From assembly GCF_027942865.1 (NCBI RefSeq), contig NC_134522.1, forward strand, positions 30,119,349-30,183,348: DNA of 64,000 bases, in the 5' to 3' direction. The DNA is from Odontesthes bonariensis. Taxonomy: Eukaryota; Chordata; Actinopteri; Atheriniformes; Atherinopsidae. A program made the position numbers and the translations under genes. Under the pieces are notes generated by a model. That model saw only the letters and a program-made list of their open reading frames with translations. It was not told the origin of the DNA and ran no database searches. The first letter of the stretch is position 1; the number at the start of each line of letters is the position of its first letter. This document shows, piece by piece, positions 11,067 to 21,036 of this stretch.

Positions 11067-11965
11067 GTTTGAAAATCCGGTTCCTTTGGATCAAAAATGT
11101 GAAGATATAGAAATGACAATTCCGACTCTCTACCTGTTTGGGGATCAGACACACCCAATAGCTGATAGTTACTGGATGTGTGGAGATGATGTTTTGTTGA
11201 ATGTGTTACCCAACAGGTGGATAGGTCTGTGTGCACTTGTGAGGATGAAAACATCGTTTGTGTTAGTGTATGACAACGTAAACGAGTTACTGGGGTTTGG
11301 ATGTGGAAAAAGGGAGAGTTAAAAGATTTAGTGGTAACTACATCATGGATAAGCACGTTTACTTGGATACAATAGGGCAGCCGAGAGGGGTTCCTTTCGA
11401 GTTCAAAGCACGCAGTGAGATTGCGGCTGGATTTGAGTCTATTTTGTCGTGGATCACAATTAACAAAATGGGGAGTGGATTAATTACATATACTACAACC
11501 AACAGAGAATTCGTAACTACAAGAGTAAAGGGCTTGTAGCCTTTGGAGAACAACTACATGAGACGAGTATGATGGCTTGGTAGAACAGACAAGTTTTAGA
11601 ATGAATATTAGAGGGAAAAGTGGTGTTTACCAGATGGTTGGGGAAAATGTTGTACATTTGTACCTGGGAACACGGCAGCTGATAGAACGTTTACAACGGC
11701 CATGAAGAAGATCAGAGAACGGAAAGAGGAGCTGGAGAGTAATGCTGGTGGGGGTGGATGGCGGTGGACTGGTCTGCTTGGGATTTTGGGAGAAGGGGGA
11801 GCGATGACAGTTAAAGCGGGAATAGCTATATTGTTGATAGTGATAATGGTCTCCCTATTGGTGTGTTGCATTATACCCATTCTGAGAAGGTGTTTGCTGC
11901 AAGTGATGTTCAAACAAACAGTGGAAGGAATCTGGAGGCAGATGACCATGCCAGACCGGGTCTGA
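11067..11965 (+). pseudogene. Retroviral env transmembrane-subunit relic, copy A
   Basis: Frames at 11086-11322, 11297-11539 and 11702-11965 together cover what copies B and C hold in the same order: end of the surface part (YWMCGDDVLLNVLP), the region after the cleavage site (KARSEIAAGFES), the CC-containing segment (CCTFVPGNTA) near 11655-11685, and the membrane span (AGIAILLIVIMVSLLVCCII) near 11815-11875. Frame changes and stops separate them, so no Env can be made. The order and the CC motif fit gamma/epsilon-type class I Env; assignment to the percomorph-type Env is from general knowledge. Confidence 0.8.
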
Positions 11966-12072
11966 GGACCAACGCATGGAAGAGCTGGCCAACGAGTGAA
12001 GGTTACCAACGGACGGTTCACAAGTTTCTTTCCTAGAGGGTGGAACCAAGTATAGCCTGACAGGGAGAAGAG

Positions 12073-12300
12073 ATGCTGAAGACCTCTTTAATTGGGAGTG
12101 ACGTACTGGCGACCTCTCCTCCCAGAGTTAGCTTAGCAGTTCCAGACCCAGCCGGATGGATGTTCGGCCAGGAGCAGACGACACCAGAGTACGGGAGATG
12201 GGACAGGACTGGAAAAGCCACATTACATTGCATTTTATTACTATTGTTGTGTGATAATCCATCATTTTATGTATTGTACTTGGTACAAAACAGTGATTAA
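12073..12300 (+). other. Conserved small ORF in the retroviral 3' region, copy A
   Basis: A 75-codon frame starts MLKTSLIGSDVLATSPPRV. The same frame is open in copy B (29753-29944) and copy C (62468-62277, minus). It lies between env and the 3' LTR. The predicted product has a leucine-rich end (ILLLLLCDN). No family is recognised. It may be non-coding and only part of a conserved 3' UTR. Confidence 0.35.
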
Positions 12301-12778
12301 TTAATTTGATGGTGGTGTATTCATTCTATGTGTATTATCAATTAGAACTAATCACTAATATATCCATTGCCAGTTGTGTTAGTCAACTGTTCGGGAGTGC
12401 GACCTTTGGTAAAGTGGTCGGTCGCCAAGTGGGGTGGGGCCGTAGGTGAGTTTTCCCAAAATAAGAACATGAGTTACGAAAGTAGCAGCCGGTGGGTTTT
12501 TCGCTCCTATGCACTGCGAACAGTGGACAAGTGTGATGGCGATGTTGAAATTTGTGTTATTGTCGAATTCATTTAATCATGTAATGTGATTCGGGTACAT
12601 ATATATATTCCTTTTCATTTATTCAAAATGTTCCCGTGGATTGAGAGTGTAGAGAGTGAGATTAGAATAATTTAGTGTTGATTATTAATTAATTCTCAAC
12701 TAACTATATGGGATGATTTTCTTTCATTTTAGATTATTTCTTTATTAAATCACTGATAAGTGATTTCAGGGGGGACTA

Positions 12779-13086
12779 TGTGGGAGAGGAATGTCATGAC
12801 AGTCCTCATGACATGGCCTAATTACATCGTTTGCCTTGTTGACTGGTTCATATGAATATTGTTGATAGTTAGAATGAGCTTGTTTATGATTACGGCGAAA
12901 GCTAGGCGCCTCCAGAGAGGGCCACGTACGCTTGTTATGATCCAAGGCAGTATAAAAGGGTGTCGCAAAATGAGTTCTTTGGAGATCAGTGAACATTCTG
13001 TACGCATATTTGCTGTGACGGCTTGTTCAATAAATTCCCCTATGGAAGGCTGACCGACGCGTATTCGACTCCTTTTCTCCACAACA
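12779..13086 (+). mobile_element. 3' LTR of retrovirus copy A
   Basis: Starts TGTGGGAGAGG and ends CTCCACAACA. It is preceded by a purine tract (CAGGGGGGACTA). It holds a TATA-like GTATAAAAGGG near 12950 and AATAAA near 13029. It is homologous to the LTRs at 20707 and 30473 with many point differences, so it is older or from another subfamily. Confidence 0.85.
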
Positions 13087-13116
13087 TATGCAAGTAAGAT
13101 TTAAGCATGAAATTAA

Positions 13117-13228
13117 TGTCAGGAGTGGGATTTGAACCCACATCTCCTTAATGGAGACCAGAAGTCCCTGTGGTAAGGAAGGAAGGAAGCCTTGAGTCTG
13201 GCGCCTTAGACCGCTCGGCCATCCTGAC
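13117..13228 (-). tRNA. tRNA-Leu(CAA) with intron
   Basis: The minus strand begins GTCAGGATGGCCGAGCGGTC and ends TCAAATCCCACTCCTGACA. It has the long variable arm of leucine tRNA, anticodon loop ACTCAAG with CAA, and an intron of about 25 nt (pyrimidine-rich CTTCCTTCC) directly after the anticodon loop purine, the position known for vertebrate tRNA-Leu(CAA). The A box (GGCCGAGCGGTC) and B box (GGTTCAAATCC) are intact. It abuts the LTR end at 13086 by 30 bp. It is probably a functional nuclear tRNA gene; a relic is possible because a damaged copy lies at 14536. Confidence 0.85.
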
Positions 13229-13284
13229 ACCATTACTTCCCTGACTGTGTAAAATACGACAAACGTGAACCAAAATGCAAAACG

Positions 13285-13480
13285 CTACTCCACTTGACTA
13301 TATTCGACTCATGTTTTAGGGTCTTCCATGAGGGAGTAACAGCTGGTAGCAGGTACATTTTTAGCACCTACACGGCAGGGATTCGAGTTGAGTCGAGCCG
13401 AAAATGTGACGTCTGCAGACTGCAGGCCACTGATTGGCCAGGGAGTGATGTCACTGGATGAGTAATGAATGCAAGAGAGG
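13285..13480. repeat. Harbinger-type subterminal repeat, first copy
   Basis: Contains CTCGACT-like motifs, GGTACATTTTTAGCACCTAC, GAGTTGAGTCGAGCCGAAAA and CTGATTGGCCAGGGAGTGATG. The same order recurs at about 13950-14145 and, more diverged, at 15920-16120 ahead of the Myb/SANT pseudogene. The text resembles the ends of fish Harbinger elements. It has no coding capacity. Confidence 0.5.
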
Positions 13481-13757
13481 GCCAGAGGCCATGGGTCGTT
13501 ATTCAGATTTTCCTTCTTTTGTTTTAAAGTGAATGATCATACTTGAGCAAAAAGGGAATACAGAAATGACATGAGCACAAAGAAAGGTAAACATAATGCT
13601 CTTGCGCAAGTTTGAATGTTTTTGATTCATATTGTGCATTTCAGGAGGTTTGTGATCATTCAAAGAGGCACCAGTGAGGACGCTGTGATGGTGGTAACAG
13701 AGCTGAAGTTTGACTTTAAGTGCTGGATCAAACATCTGTTGATTATTAAAACTGCTA

Positions 13758-13830
13758 CGCCCAACATGGGGCTCGACCCCACGACCCTGAGATTAAGAGT
13801 CTCATGCTCTACCGACTGAGCTAGCCGGGC
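13758..13830 (-). tRNA. tRNA-Lys(CTT)
   Basis: The minus strand reads GCCCGGCTAGCTCAGTCGG at the 5' end, anticodon loop ACTCTTAAT (CTT), and GAGCCCCATGTTGGGCG at the 3' end, 73 nt, matching vertebrate tRNA-Lys(CTT) nearly throughout. A T4 Pol III terminator lies 6 nt downstream (plus AAAA at 13748-13751). One oddity: the T-loop begins GTCGA instead of TTCGA, so T54 is G and the B box is weakened. It is flanked on both sides by Harbinger-like repeats. It may be functional or a slightly decayed copy. Confidence 0.8.
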
Positions 13831-13949
13831 TAATCGCATGTTCTAAAACATGCCTTCCGAAAAAAAAGAAGAGATAAAACAAGTCTAAGTAAACTTTCTG
13901 AAATTTAGAATGACATCGGAACACATTCCTCCCTTTTCAACCTCTGCCT

Positions 13950-14145
13950 ACTCCACTCGACTGGATCCCACTCAGCTGTTAGGGTTTTCCATGAGGTAAT
14001 ACCTCCTGGCACCAGGTGGTACATTTTTAGCACCTACTCGGTCGGGGTCGAGTTGAGTCGAGCCGAAAATGTGACATCTAGAGACTGCAGGCAACTGATT
14101 GGCCAGGGAGTGATGTCACTTGATGAGTCATGAAAGCTACTCCTT
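13950..14145. repeat. Harbinger-type subterminal repeat, second copy
   Basis: Direct repeat of 13285-13480: TTTTCCATGAGG, GGTACATTTTTAGCACCTAC, GAGTCGAGCCGAAAATGTGAC and CTGATTGGCCAGGGAGTGATG in the same order and spacing. The stretch 14146-14535 that follows holds no recognisable feature. Confidence 0.5.
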
Positions 14146-14535
14146 AACAAGAACCGGCAACAGCAACAGTTGGATTTTATGTATTCTGTGATCGTCAACG
14201 AGGTGGATTGCTAGACGCAAAGACATAGACCAAGCAGCAGGTAAACCTTCGCCTCGATGTCCTAAATTGTTGTGTCATGTTTGTGTCACATAAAACTGAC
14301 ATCACAGGACTTTTGGACCTCCTTGCTATAACGACCCCACCCACATTGAGGTGGTTGTGAGTAAGTACTAGTGGAAAAGAGCTTAATGTTGCAGGAGAAC
14401 TGCCTCATCGCACATCAGAATTGTGTATGTTAATGGGAGGAACTGAAGGCCCGTCTTCAGAGATAAATGCCCTTTTTCACCATGGCCTGACATGGCTTTC
14501 TTCATGGTCTTCTAATATGCAAGGAAGATTTAAGC

Positions 14536-14640
14536 ATGGAATTAATGTCAGGAGTGGAATTTGAACCCTCGTCTCCTTTGGTAGACCAAAAGTCCCTGTG
14601 CTAAAGAAGGAATGAAGCCTTGAGTCTGGCACCTTATGCC
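14536..14640 (-). pseudogene. tRNA-Leu(CAA) relic
   Basis: Reverse-strand copy of the tRNA-Leu at 13117, including about 30 bp of its 3' flank (TTTAAGCATGGAATTAATG). It lacks the 5' acceptor and D-arm bases, has several substitutions and is cut by the hAT at 14647. The intron remnant shows that the copy was made from DNA, not from mature tRNA. Confidence 0.75.
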
Positions 14641-14893
14641 CTTTTTTAGGGCAGGGCGATAATTTGATCTCGGTTCGGGATCGCGATAAAATTTTGATCA
14701 ATTTCGATAATATGCTTGGGACTTATTATTCGATATGACATTTTAAAAAGTAGGCCTGGGCGCCGCGCAACAACACCAGTATCAGTTTGCCGGCTGCTGT
14801 ATGCCGGTAGGACACGCCCACGAGCGAGCAGCGTGGCTACCATTGCAAACAGAGTGAGACTAAGACAGAGGGAGAAAGGGAAAGAAGTAAAAA

Positions 14894-15217
14894 ATGAGCG
14901 AAAATGAAGTTGAGGACCGTGAAACTATTGGCGAACGTGAAAGCGACACCTTACTCGAAGACATTGTTGATAAAAAAGGTCACACCACGTCAGCTGTGTG
15001 GACATGGTTTGGTTATGGCAAAAGCGACCAGGAACAGGCGAAGCCGGTCTGCAAAATATGCCGGTGGGTAGTACCATTCAGGACGGGGAATACGACTAAC
15101 CTTTTCAATCACCTGAAACGGCACCACCCCACTAACTACACAGAGAGTGTGACACTGCGGGCTCAAGCAGGCACAACCACACACACAGCTAAGCTACACA
15201 CACACGTCGCCCGGTAG
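14894..15217 (+). pseudogene. BED zinc-finger N-terminus of hAT transposase
   Basis: A 107-codon frame. Residues 1-30 are acidic. Residues 35-80 carry the BED finger: aromatic VWTWFGY, the cysteine pair VCKIC, then LFNHLKRHHP with the two histidines. The finger would bind the element ends. The frame stops 27 residues past the finger, before the catalytic core, so this is a truncated transposase. Confidence 0.75.
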
Positions 15218-15470
15218 CATCAATAAACAACAATCCATCTAGTCGTGCTTTGCAGCCATTGCCCCGTATGAAAAACAGTCAAAGCGGAGCAAAACTATAA
15301 CGAGCGCTATCACTTATTGCCTCGCTAAAGATATGATGCCCCTGAACACAGTGGAAAAAGAAGGCTTCTGGAAACTGATCAAAGTGTTAGACCCCAGGTA
15401 CGTGCTCCCTGGTAGAAAATACTTTTCTCGGACGGCGATGCCACAGGTTTAGGATGAATGCCGTCGTAAG

Positions 15471-15674
15471 GTGGAAATTCATCTGAATGATATTAAATAC
15501 TTTGCCACCACCACCGATCTATGGTCTAGCCGTACATCGGAGCCATATATGAGTCTCACGATTCATTTCATTGACGAGGAGTGGGCTCTACACAGCAAAT
15601 GCTTACAGACAGCATACTTCCCAGAGTTTGGTTTTGTACTGCCTCAACAAATATTTGAGATTGTTATTATTTAA
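15471..15674 (+). pseudogene. hAT transposase catalytic-core fragment
   Basis: The stretch YFATTTDLWSSRTSEPYMSL is the conserved block around the first catalytic aspartate in ZBED1-type hAT transposases (the TDLWSS motif). It is followed by HFIDEEWALHSKCL. Only about 60 codons remain before AT-rich sequence. It belongs to the same element as the BED finger upstream. Confidence 0.75.
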
Positions 15675-16163
15675 TTTTTTTTTTTTTTTAATTCTGTATG
15701 AGCGAAAGCATTTTGTGCTCATTATTGGAAGGCATTTTTTTATGTTATTAAACTTTATTATAAAGTTTCAGTGAATCTCTTGTTTCTTAAGCTTCAGGAT
15801 GTCCCTCACACTGGCAGCATCTGCAAAAACTACATATCGTGATAAGAATCGAGATCGATCAATATGGAAAAACATATCGTGATAACATTTTTTTCCATAT
15901 CGCCCAGCCCTACCCCTTTTCCACCGAACATTTTCGTACTGGTAAGGCTCTACACGGTACGACTCTACCCTGATTGGGAGCTTTTCCATTGCGGGTTGAA
16001 GGTGGGACCCGTTACGATTTTTAGTAGCGGCTAGTACCTTCTTCAGAGGTGGGTCTAGTCGGTACTAAAACGTCACGTGATCAGTGCTGTCCACTGATTG
16101 GTCAGGTGAAATGACGTCATACACGCAACAAAGCTCGGGGAGCTTTAAATAATCACCCGCCGT

Positions 16164-17391
16164 ATGAAAACACACCTGCGAGAGCAACAGAGAATAAACA
16201 GAATTGCGAAGATGGAAGACCAGAAAAGGAAAGCCAACCCATGGACCATGAGCGAGGTGCAGACCTTTCTGTGTGTGGTGGCCGAGGACCGCATACAGAA
16301 GGAACTGGACGGAGCAACAAGAAATGAGAAGGTGTTCCAGGATATAGCCAAGCTGATGGCTAGCCATGGCTATCACCGGAATTCTCAGCAGTGCCGAGAC
16401 AAACTGAAGAAGCTGAAGAGCGATTACCGGCAAGGTAAAGGACCACAACCATCCGGAATGGGTCAAACCGAAAGACATGGAAGTGGTTCGACCAAATGGA
16501 CGGCATTTACGGGCACCGCCCGGCGAACCGGGGGAAGGAGAGTGGCGTGGATACGGCGACATCTTTGTTGGAGGCGATGGAAAATGGTAAGTGTTGTTCT
16601 TATCCCCTTGGTGCAACGCTTATATCTTAACAAATACATGTTCAGTATTTAACTTGTCTAAGTTACACAGGTGTCTCATGTAAGTTGTTCTGAGTGAACT
16701 AGCAAACAACGCTGTTTTGGAAGGCTAGCACAGTGTCTCACCTATGCGGTTACGTGTATGCTTTCGTATGTTCACACTTTTTATTTTTTTTCCCTCAAGA
16801 CTTGGTTTGTGCAACCGATGAGTGTTCGGTTGCTGGGGTCAGCGAAGATCCTCCAATCCCGCAGGCTTCAGAACCGACATTTGAATCGCAATCTGCAGCT
16901 GAGGCAACAGCTGCTATTCCACCGGCACCAACACTGGCGTCGACACCTGTCGCATCTGAGGCAACTCCTGCTACCACTCCACGTTCTGGTAAGAATAAAG
17001 AAATGGCACACCATGCAGCTTCTATTTAAAAGTCTTTCTGTACTATATTTTCGCCACTTTGGTCAACTACCTCTCATTTATATTTTCCTTCATTTTGTTT
17101 AGGCAAGAGAAAAAGGAGCCTGTTTCAGGAAAACAGCAATGTCCTGCGTGACATGATGGGAGCTGACGAGAGGAACCAAGAGAGGATGCTGACACAGCGT
17201 GAACGCCACTTCCAGTTGCTTCTGAGGACACAAAAGAATCAAGGAGGCAAGAACGGGAAGCAAGGCAGCAAGAAAGGCAGGAAGAGGCTGCGGCTGCTGC
17301 TGCTGCTGACTTCAACCAAGGCTTTCTGGGAGTGCTGGGCCCGCTTGTACAGGCGTTCGCGGGCCGGAATGCAGCTCAACCACCAAAGTGA
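16164..17391 (+). pseudogene. Myb/SANT-like (trihelix) DNA-binding gene of Harbinger type, frameshifted
   Basis: Three exons are visible: 16164-16586 (donor GTAAGT), 16800-16988 (acceptor after a T-rich tract, donor GTAAGA) and 17103-17391. Exon 1 (second ATG at 16212) encodes the SANT/trihelix domain: NPWTMSEVQTFLCVVAED, then FQDIAKLMASHGYHRNSQQC and CRDKLKKLKSDYR. Near 16435-16500 the frame shifts, so the following DQMDGIY-like text is in another frame. Exon 3 shifts again near 17235, after which a glutamine/arginine and alanine-rich tail ends at TGA 17391. Such proteins accompany Harbinger transposases and help them bind DNA and enter the nucleus; some fish genes of this type are host genes. 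Harbinger-like ends precede it (15920-16120). No Harbinger nuclease is present. The frameshifts say pseudogene. Confidence 0.7.
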
Positions 17392-17502
17392 TTTTTCGGT
17401 TTACTTTTGTACTTTGTACTTTTGTCTTTTTTAATAAAGAGCTTGGTTTAACTAAACAATACACAGTTGCTTTATTCAGAGCTTAAGTGTAAGCTACACT
17501 TA

Positions 17503-17851
17503 GACCATATCAAAATTCCTCTGAGTGCTTACAGATGTAATTTCTTTGACAATAGGAGAATGTGAATAAGCCAATAACTGACATACAAACTATTGTGTCC
17601 AGATGTAGTGCAGGTGGCCAACATCCTGGGGGCTATTAACCAGGATGGGCCTGTACCTGGTTTACATAATGTAGACCATATCAAAATTCCTCTGAGTGCT
17701 TAAGTGTAGTTTCTTTGACAATAGGAGAATGTGAATGTGAATAAGCCATTAACTACTAACCATTAACTGACATACAAACTATTGTGTCCAGATGTAGTGC
17801 AGGTGGCCAACGTCCTGGGGGCTATTAACCTGTACCACGTTTACCTAATAG
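17503..17851. repeat. Tandem duplication, about 165-185 bp unit, two copies
   Basis: GACCATATCAAAATTCCTCTG opens each unit (17503 and 17667). Both contain GTGTCCAGATGTAGTGCAGG and end around GGGGGCTATTAACC. The motif GCTTTATTCAGAGCTTAAGTG brackets the region (17468 and 17927). It is non-coding, probably the 3' part of the Harbinger-type element. From 17852 to 18269 nothing else is recognised except a short CA run near 18178. Confidence 0.75.
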
Positions 17852-18269
17852 CCAGATGTGCTGTGATGTAAATGGGAGCTTAAAATATACCGGGTCAGAA
17901 AGATGCAGAAAAATATATATCACAGGTGCTTTATTCAGAGCTTAAGTGATACAAGTAACTGTTATAAATGGGCTTTATTCTTAGACTTTATGTATTCATA
18001 TTCTGTAGTTCAGCTAAATAATTTATGTTCCTAGTTTGTACGTGTACACTCTGCTCATACAAACGCAATGTATGTCCAAGACTTTAAGATGACGTAGCGG
18101 GATAAAATAACTGGGTCAGAAAAAGCGGCTCTTAGGACAGATAGGTCTGATGCAGTAGATGCATGCCTGAAACAACACACACACACACACATTGCTTATC
18201 ACATCCAAAGAACATGACGAAGACGGTGGATGGCCTGCTCACATCATGGGTAAATGTTCAATGATGCGT

Positions 18270-18600
18270 TGTCAAGTGTAGGTACAACCTCTGAGATAAG
18301 GGTGACCATAAATATGAAATGTTTCCGGATCTCGGGACTTGGTCGGACGGATTTCATGCGAGAACTCTGTCTGTCGAAGTCCAGCGCTGATACTTGACTT
18401 GTGACCACTAATAAATACTTTGTTTAACTTAAGACTGCTCCAGCTTGTTCTTGGGCTTCCAATAAACGAATCAGGCTAACAGCTGGTGCCGTGACACCCG
18501 GATTGGCTGACTCCGAGGGAGGACTGCCGGAGCCGATCGAGGGGGACCCTTTGTTCAGACAATTCGAGGCGCCTGAAAAAAAAGGTGAGCAGAAAAACCT
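18270..18600 (+). mobile_element. LTR remnant with primer-binding site, BEL/Pao-like
   Basis: A candidate LTR from TGTCAAGTGTAGG (18270) to GAATCAGGCTAACA (18481) contains AATAAA signals (18411 and 18462). It is followed after two bases by TGGTGCCGTGACACCCGG, which reads as a tRNA primer-binding site of the type seen in BEL/Pao elements. The left boundary is uncertain. Nothing coding follows; AT-rich text runs to 18837. Confidence 0.5.
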
Positions 18601-18837
18601 CTTATATATGAATATATGTGAAATTTCTGCACATTGGACAAGCTAAATTGAGTTGTCTGAATTAAGATGTCCCCTGATCAGTAAAAATCAAAGCATAAAT
18701 TTACTGTTTGTTTGTTTTATTGAATGGTCACACGTAAAGTATAAAAACACATAGTCTCACATAGGGAAAGAACACGAGTGTCCTACAATAGGTTTAATTC
18801 GAACAAATAAAAGAAACCCTGTGAGAGGTTATAATAA

Positions 18838-19345
18838 TAATAATAATAACTTGGACTTATATAGCGCCTTTCAAGGTACCCAAGGTCGCTTTAACAAAAG
18901 AAAAGAAGGGGGGAAGGGTAGGGCTGGAGGGGTGGGTTTAAGAAGAGTAGGACATGGAGAAGAGATGTGTTTTTAGATTCTTTTTGAACTGTAGTAGAGA
19001 GGGGGCAGAACGGATGTGAAGTGGCAGATTGTTCCATAGGGTAGGGGCAGTTGAACAGAAGGCCCTATCTCCATATGTTTTTAGTTGGGTGCGAGGAACG
19101 GAAAGTAGGTCCTTGTCTGAGGAGCGCAGAAGCCGCGGAGGAGATCAGAGATGTACTTAGGTGCAAGTGAGTGGAGAGATTTGTAGGTCAAGAGAAGGAT
19201 TTTATAGGTGATGCGTGCTTTGACTGGGAGCCAGTGAAGTTGCTTCAGGATGGGGGTGATGTGCTGCCAGGGCTTGGTGTGAGTTAGCACCCTGTCAGCT
19301 AGTTTTGGACATACTGCAACCTGTCAAGGGCCTTACTGGGTAGCC
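18838..19345 (-). mobile_element. L2/CR1-type LINE fragment
   Basis: The minus strand (19290-19081) encodes HITPILKQLHWLPVKARITY followed by KILLLTYKSLHSLAP, the conserved end of the reverse transcriptase ORF of fish L2/CR1-like LINEs. The fragment begins next to an (AAT)n run at 18829 and a TTATATAGCGCCTTTCAAGG motif. It is truncated at both sides. Confidence 0.7.
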
Positions 19346-19361
19346 CAGACAGGACACCATT

Positions 19362-19405
19362 GAGGATAACACTTTAGGTTGTCTTCTAAAGTGTTATCCT
19401 CATGG
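19362..19405. repeat. Short perfect hairpin
   Basis: GAGGATAACACTTTA and TAAAGTGTTATCCTC are a 15 bp inverted repeat separated by about 10 bases (GGTTGTCTTC). It is not followed by a T-run. It could be a tiny foldback insertion. Confidence 0.6.
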
Positions 19406-19616
19406 GAAGAGTCCGTAAAATTGTCCGCGTCGGTGGTTCGACTGTAAATAAATAAAGTGTTTCCTCAAAAGAAGGACACGGCATAAGGACAGGGCCAGCT
19501 TCTTTTTTCTTTTCTTTTTTGTTCTCTCTTTTTTTCATGCTTTCATGAGGTGGGTCGCCATTTGAAGATATTTTACTGTGATAGTACACAGATCTAAAGT
19601 GGTTTTGCATATTTGG

Positions 19617-20036
19617 GGAGGCCATCGCTCAGTGGTCATCCAATAACCGGAAAGTTGGCGGTTCGATTCCCACTCTCGCCACTCAAATAAAAAAAAAAAG
19701 ATTGGTGGACTGATAGCTGGAGGGGTGTCAGTCCTCCTCCTTGTCACGGCTGAGTTGCCCTTGAGAAAGGCACTGTACCCCCATGCTCCCCGGGCACTTC
19801 ATGGCTGCCCACCGCTCCAGGTTGGCATCTGTCTCTGAGTGTGTGACCCTGTGCATGTGCATGTGCATGTGCATGTGCATGTGCATGTGCATGTGCATGT
19901 GCATGTGCATGTGCATGTGCATGTGCATGTGCATGTGCATGTATGTCAACAAGTGCCAACCTGGATGGGTTAAAAACGGAGGACAAATTTTGTGTGTATG
20001 CGTGACCAATAAATTGGATCTTAATCTTAATATTGG
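19617..20036 (+). mobile_element. tRNA-derived SINE with expanded hexamer
   Basis: The head has Pol III boxes: A-box-like GCTCAGTGGTCA and B box GGTTCGATTCC near 19659. The body carries GAAAGGCACTGTACCCCCATGC and CTCCCCGGGCACTTCATGGC, typical of fish SINEs. The tail reads GACCAATAAATTGGATCTTA. Within the body a (TGCATG)n run of about 15 units covers 19851-19942. The sequence 20037-20221 after it shows nothing recognisable. Confidence 0.75.
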
Positions 20037-20221
20037 GGTTTGGAATAGAAAAAGGGGGATGTAAGATAGGGTGTTTCAGAAATTGGTGAATTAAAACGAG
20101 TGTGTGGACTGGGAAGACCCCAACGATCAAGCGCACAGGAGTTGTAGACCCTGTGTAGAAGCTTCTTGAAACGAGTCCTACCATTCGGGCACTGAGCCAT
20201 TCACCCATTCTGACTCACTAA

Positions 20222-20380
20222 TGTAGAGAAAGGAGTGAATGTGAAGATTGAAGGAGGTGTAAATAAAGGAGCAACCTGCACATTAACAACTGAAGGACTC
20301 AGCCTGAACAGCAGTGCAGTTTACTTCTGTGCTGCTAGTTACCACAGTGTAACATATCACTGCTGCTCAATACAAAAACC
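20222..20380 (+). pseudogene. T-cell receptor V segment, 3' fragment with 23-RSS
   Basis: 20222-20342 matches 31173-31296 of the V segment downstream: framework 3 (CTLTTEGLSLNSSAVYFCAA) only. A recombination signal follows: heptamer CACAGTG 20343-20349, 22 bp spacer, nonamer ACAAAAACC 20372-20380. Leader, first cysteine and CDR1-2 are missing, so it cannot encode a receptor. RSS orientation shows that the V locus is transcribed to the right. Confidence 0.85.
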
Positions 20381-20706
20381 TCCTGATCCCACATTTCTCT
20401 TTGAATGATGACCAACATTTACATTATGTCCTCATTCAGCTGTTTTTAGTTTGCAGCACGTCAGTGTGTTAGTTTCAGGTGATCCAGGAAGTTGATGGAA
20501 AAATGTAAGTTTCAGACTGGACAAACACCAGGGTTTGGGCTTCAGTTCAGCTCTTTGTTATTTCAGTAATATTCATACAGTAAGGTGGCAGTATGTCTGT
20601 AGTGTATTGTGTTACTTTGAAAGGAGAACAATGCTCGAAGGCTCCGCCCACCTAAAAACACATTTCCTGATGGATAAGAGCCCTGACATGAAAGCTGAAT
20701 AATCAG
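20381..20706 (+). promoter_or_regulatory. Original upstream flank of the next V segment
   Basis: This stretch once continued directly into 30772: the 4 bp TCAG at 20703-20706 is repeated at 30768-30771 around the provirus. It should therefore contain part of the promoter of the V leader at 30833. No classical CRE decamer or TATA box is obvious; GGCTCCGCCCACC near 20641 is a possible Sp1 site. The role is inferred from position. Confidence 0.45.
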
Positions 20707-21015
20707 TGTGGGAGAAGGATGTCATGACATGCTCATGACTTCTGGCCTAGTTACATCCTGGGCCTTGTTGACTGGTTCATATGAATATTGTTGATAGTTA
20801 GAATGAGCGTGTTTATGATAAACTGCGAAAGCTTGGCGCCTCCAGAGAGGGCCACGTACACTTGTTATGATAAAACGGTATAAAAGGGTGTCCCAAAATG
20901 AGCTCGTCGGACATTTTGTACATTCTGTATGCACATTTGCTGTGACGGTTTGTTCAATAAACTCCCCAATGGACGGCTGACCAACGCGGGATTCGACTCT
21001 AATTTCTCCACAACA
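20707..21015 (+). mobile_element. 5' LTR of retrovirus copy B
   Basis: TGTGGGAGAAGG to CTCCACAACA, 309 bp. TATA-like GGTATAAAAGGG near 20877; polyadenylation signal AATAAA near 20956. It contains TTGACTGGTTCATA (20768-20781), which the 3' LTR lacks. Confidence 0.9.
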
Positions 21016-21018
21016 TAA

Positions 21019-21036
21019 TGGTGACCCCGAATTTGT
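21019..21036 (+). promoter_or_regulatory. Retroviral primer-binding site
   Basis: TGGTGACCCCGAATTTGT starts three bases after the 5' LTR, the position and TGG start expected for tRNA priming of minus-strand synthesis. I could not assign the tRNA. Confidence 0.7.

Larger units (their letters stand above)
8379..13086 (+). mobile_element. Endogenous retrovirus copy A, 3' half (env to 3' LTR)
   Basis: The segment aligns with 28196-30767 of copy B: env surface part (8379-8861), env transmembrane part (11067-11965), 3' region (11966-12778) and 3' LTR (12779-13086). It is interrupted by a hAT at 8862-11066. The 5' side is cut by the hAT ending at 8378, so gag, pol and 5' LTR are absent. All env frames are broken. 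Confidence 0.85.
14647..15912 (+). mobile_element. Internally deleted hAT element (ZBED1-like)
   Basis: Starts TAGGGCAGGGCGATAATTT and ends TATCGCCCAGCCCTA, an imperfect hAT inverted terminus. The flanks CCCTTTTT and CCCCTTTT fit an 8 bp target duplication with one difference. Two coding islands remain: a BED finger (14894-15217) and a fragment of the catalytic core (15471-15674). Subterminal AT-rich GATAA motifs near both ends repeat the terminus. Confidence 0.75.

Noticed and set aside
17503..17851. Repeated units that might suggest a CRISPR-like array
   Set aside because: Only two long units, eukaryotic context, no spacers; it is a tandem duplication.
19617..19690. tRNA-like sequence with A and B boxes
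   Set aside because: It is the head of a SINE; the cloverleaf is not complete and SINE body follows.
19744..20208. ORFs of Cys-Met or His-Ala/Met-His repeats on both strands
   Set aside because: They are translations of the (TGCATG)n run in a SINE; no gene signals.
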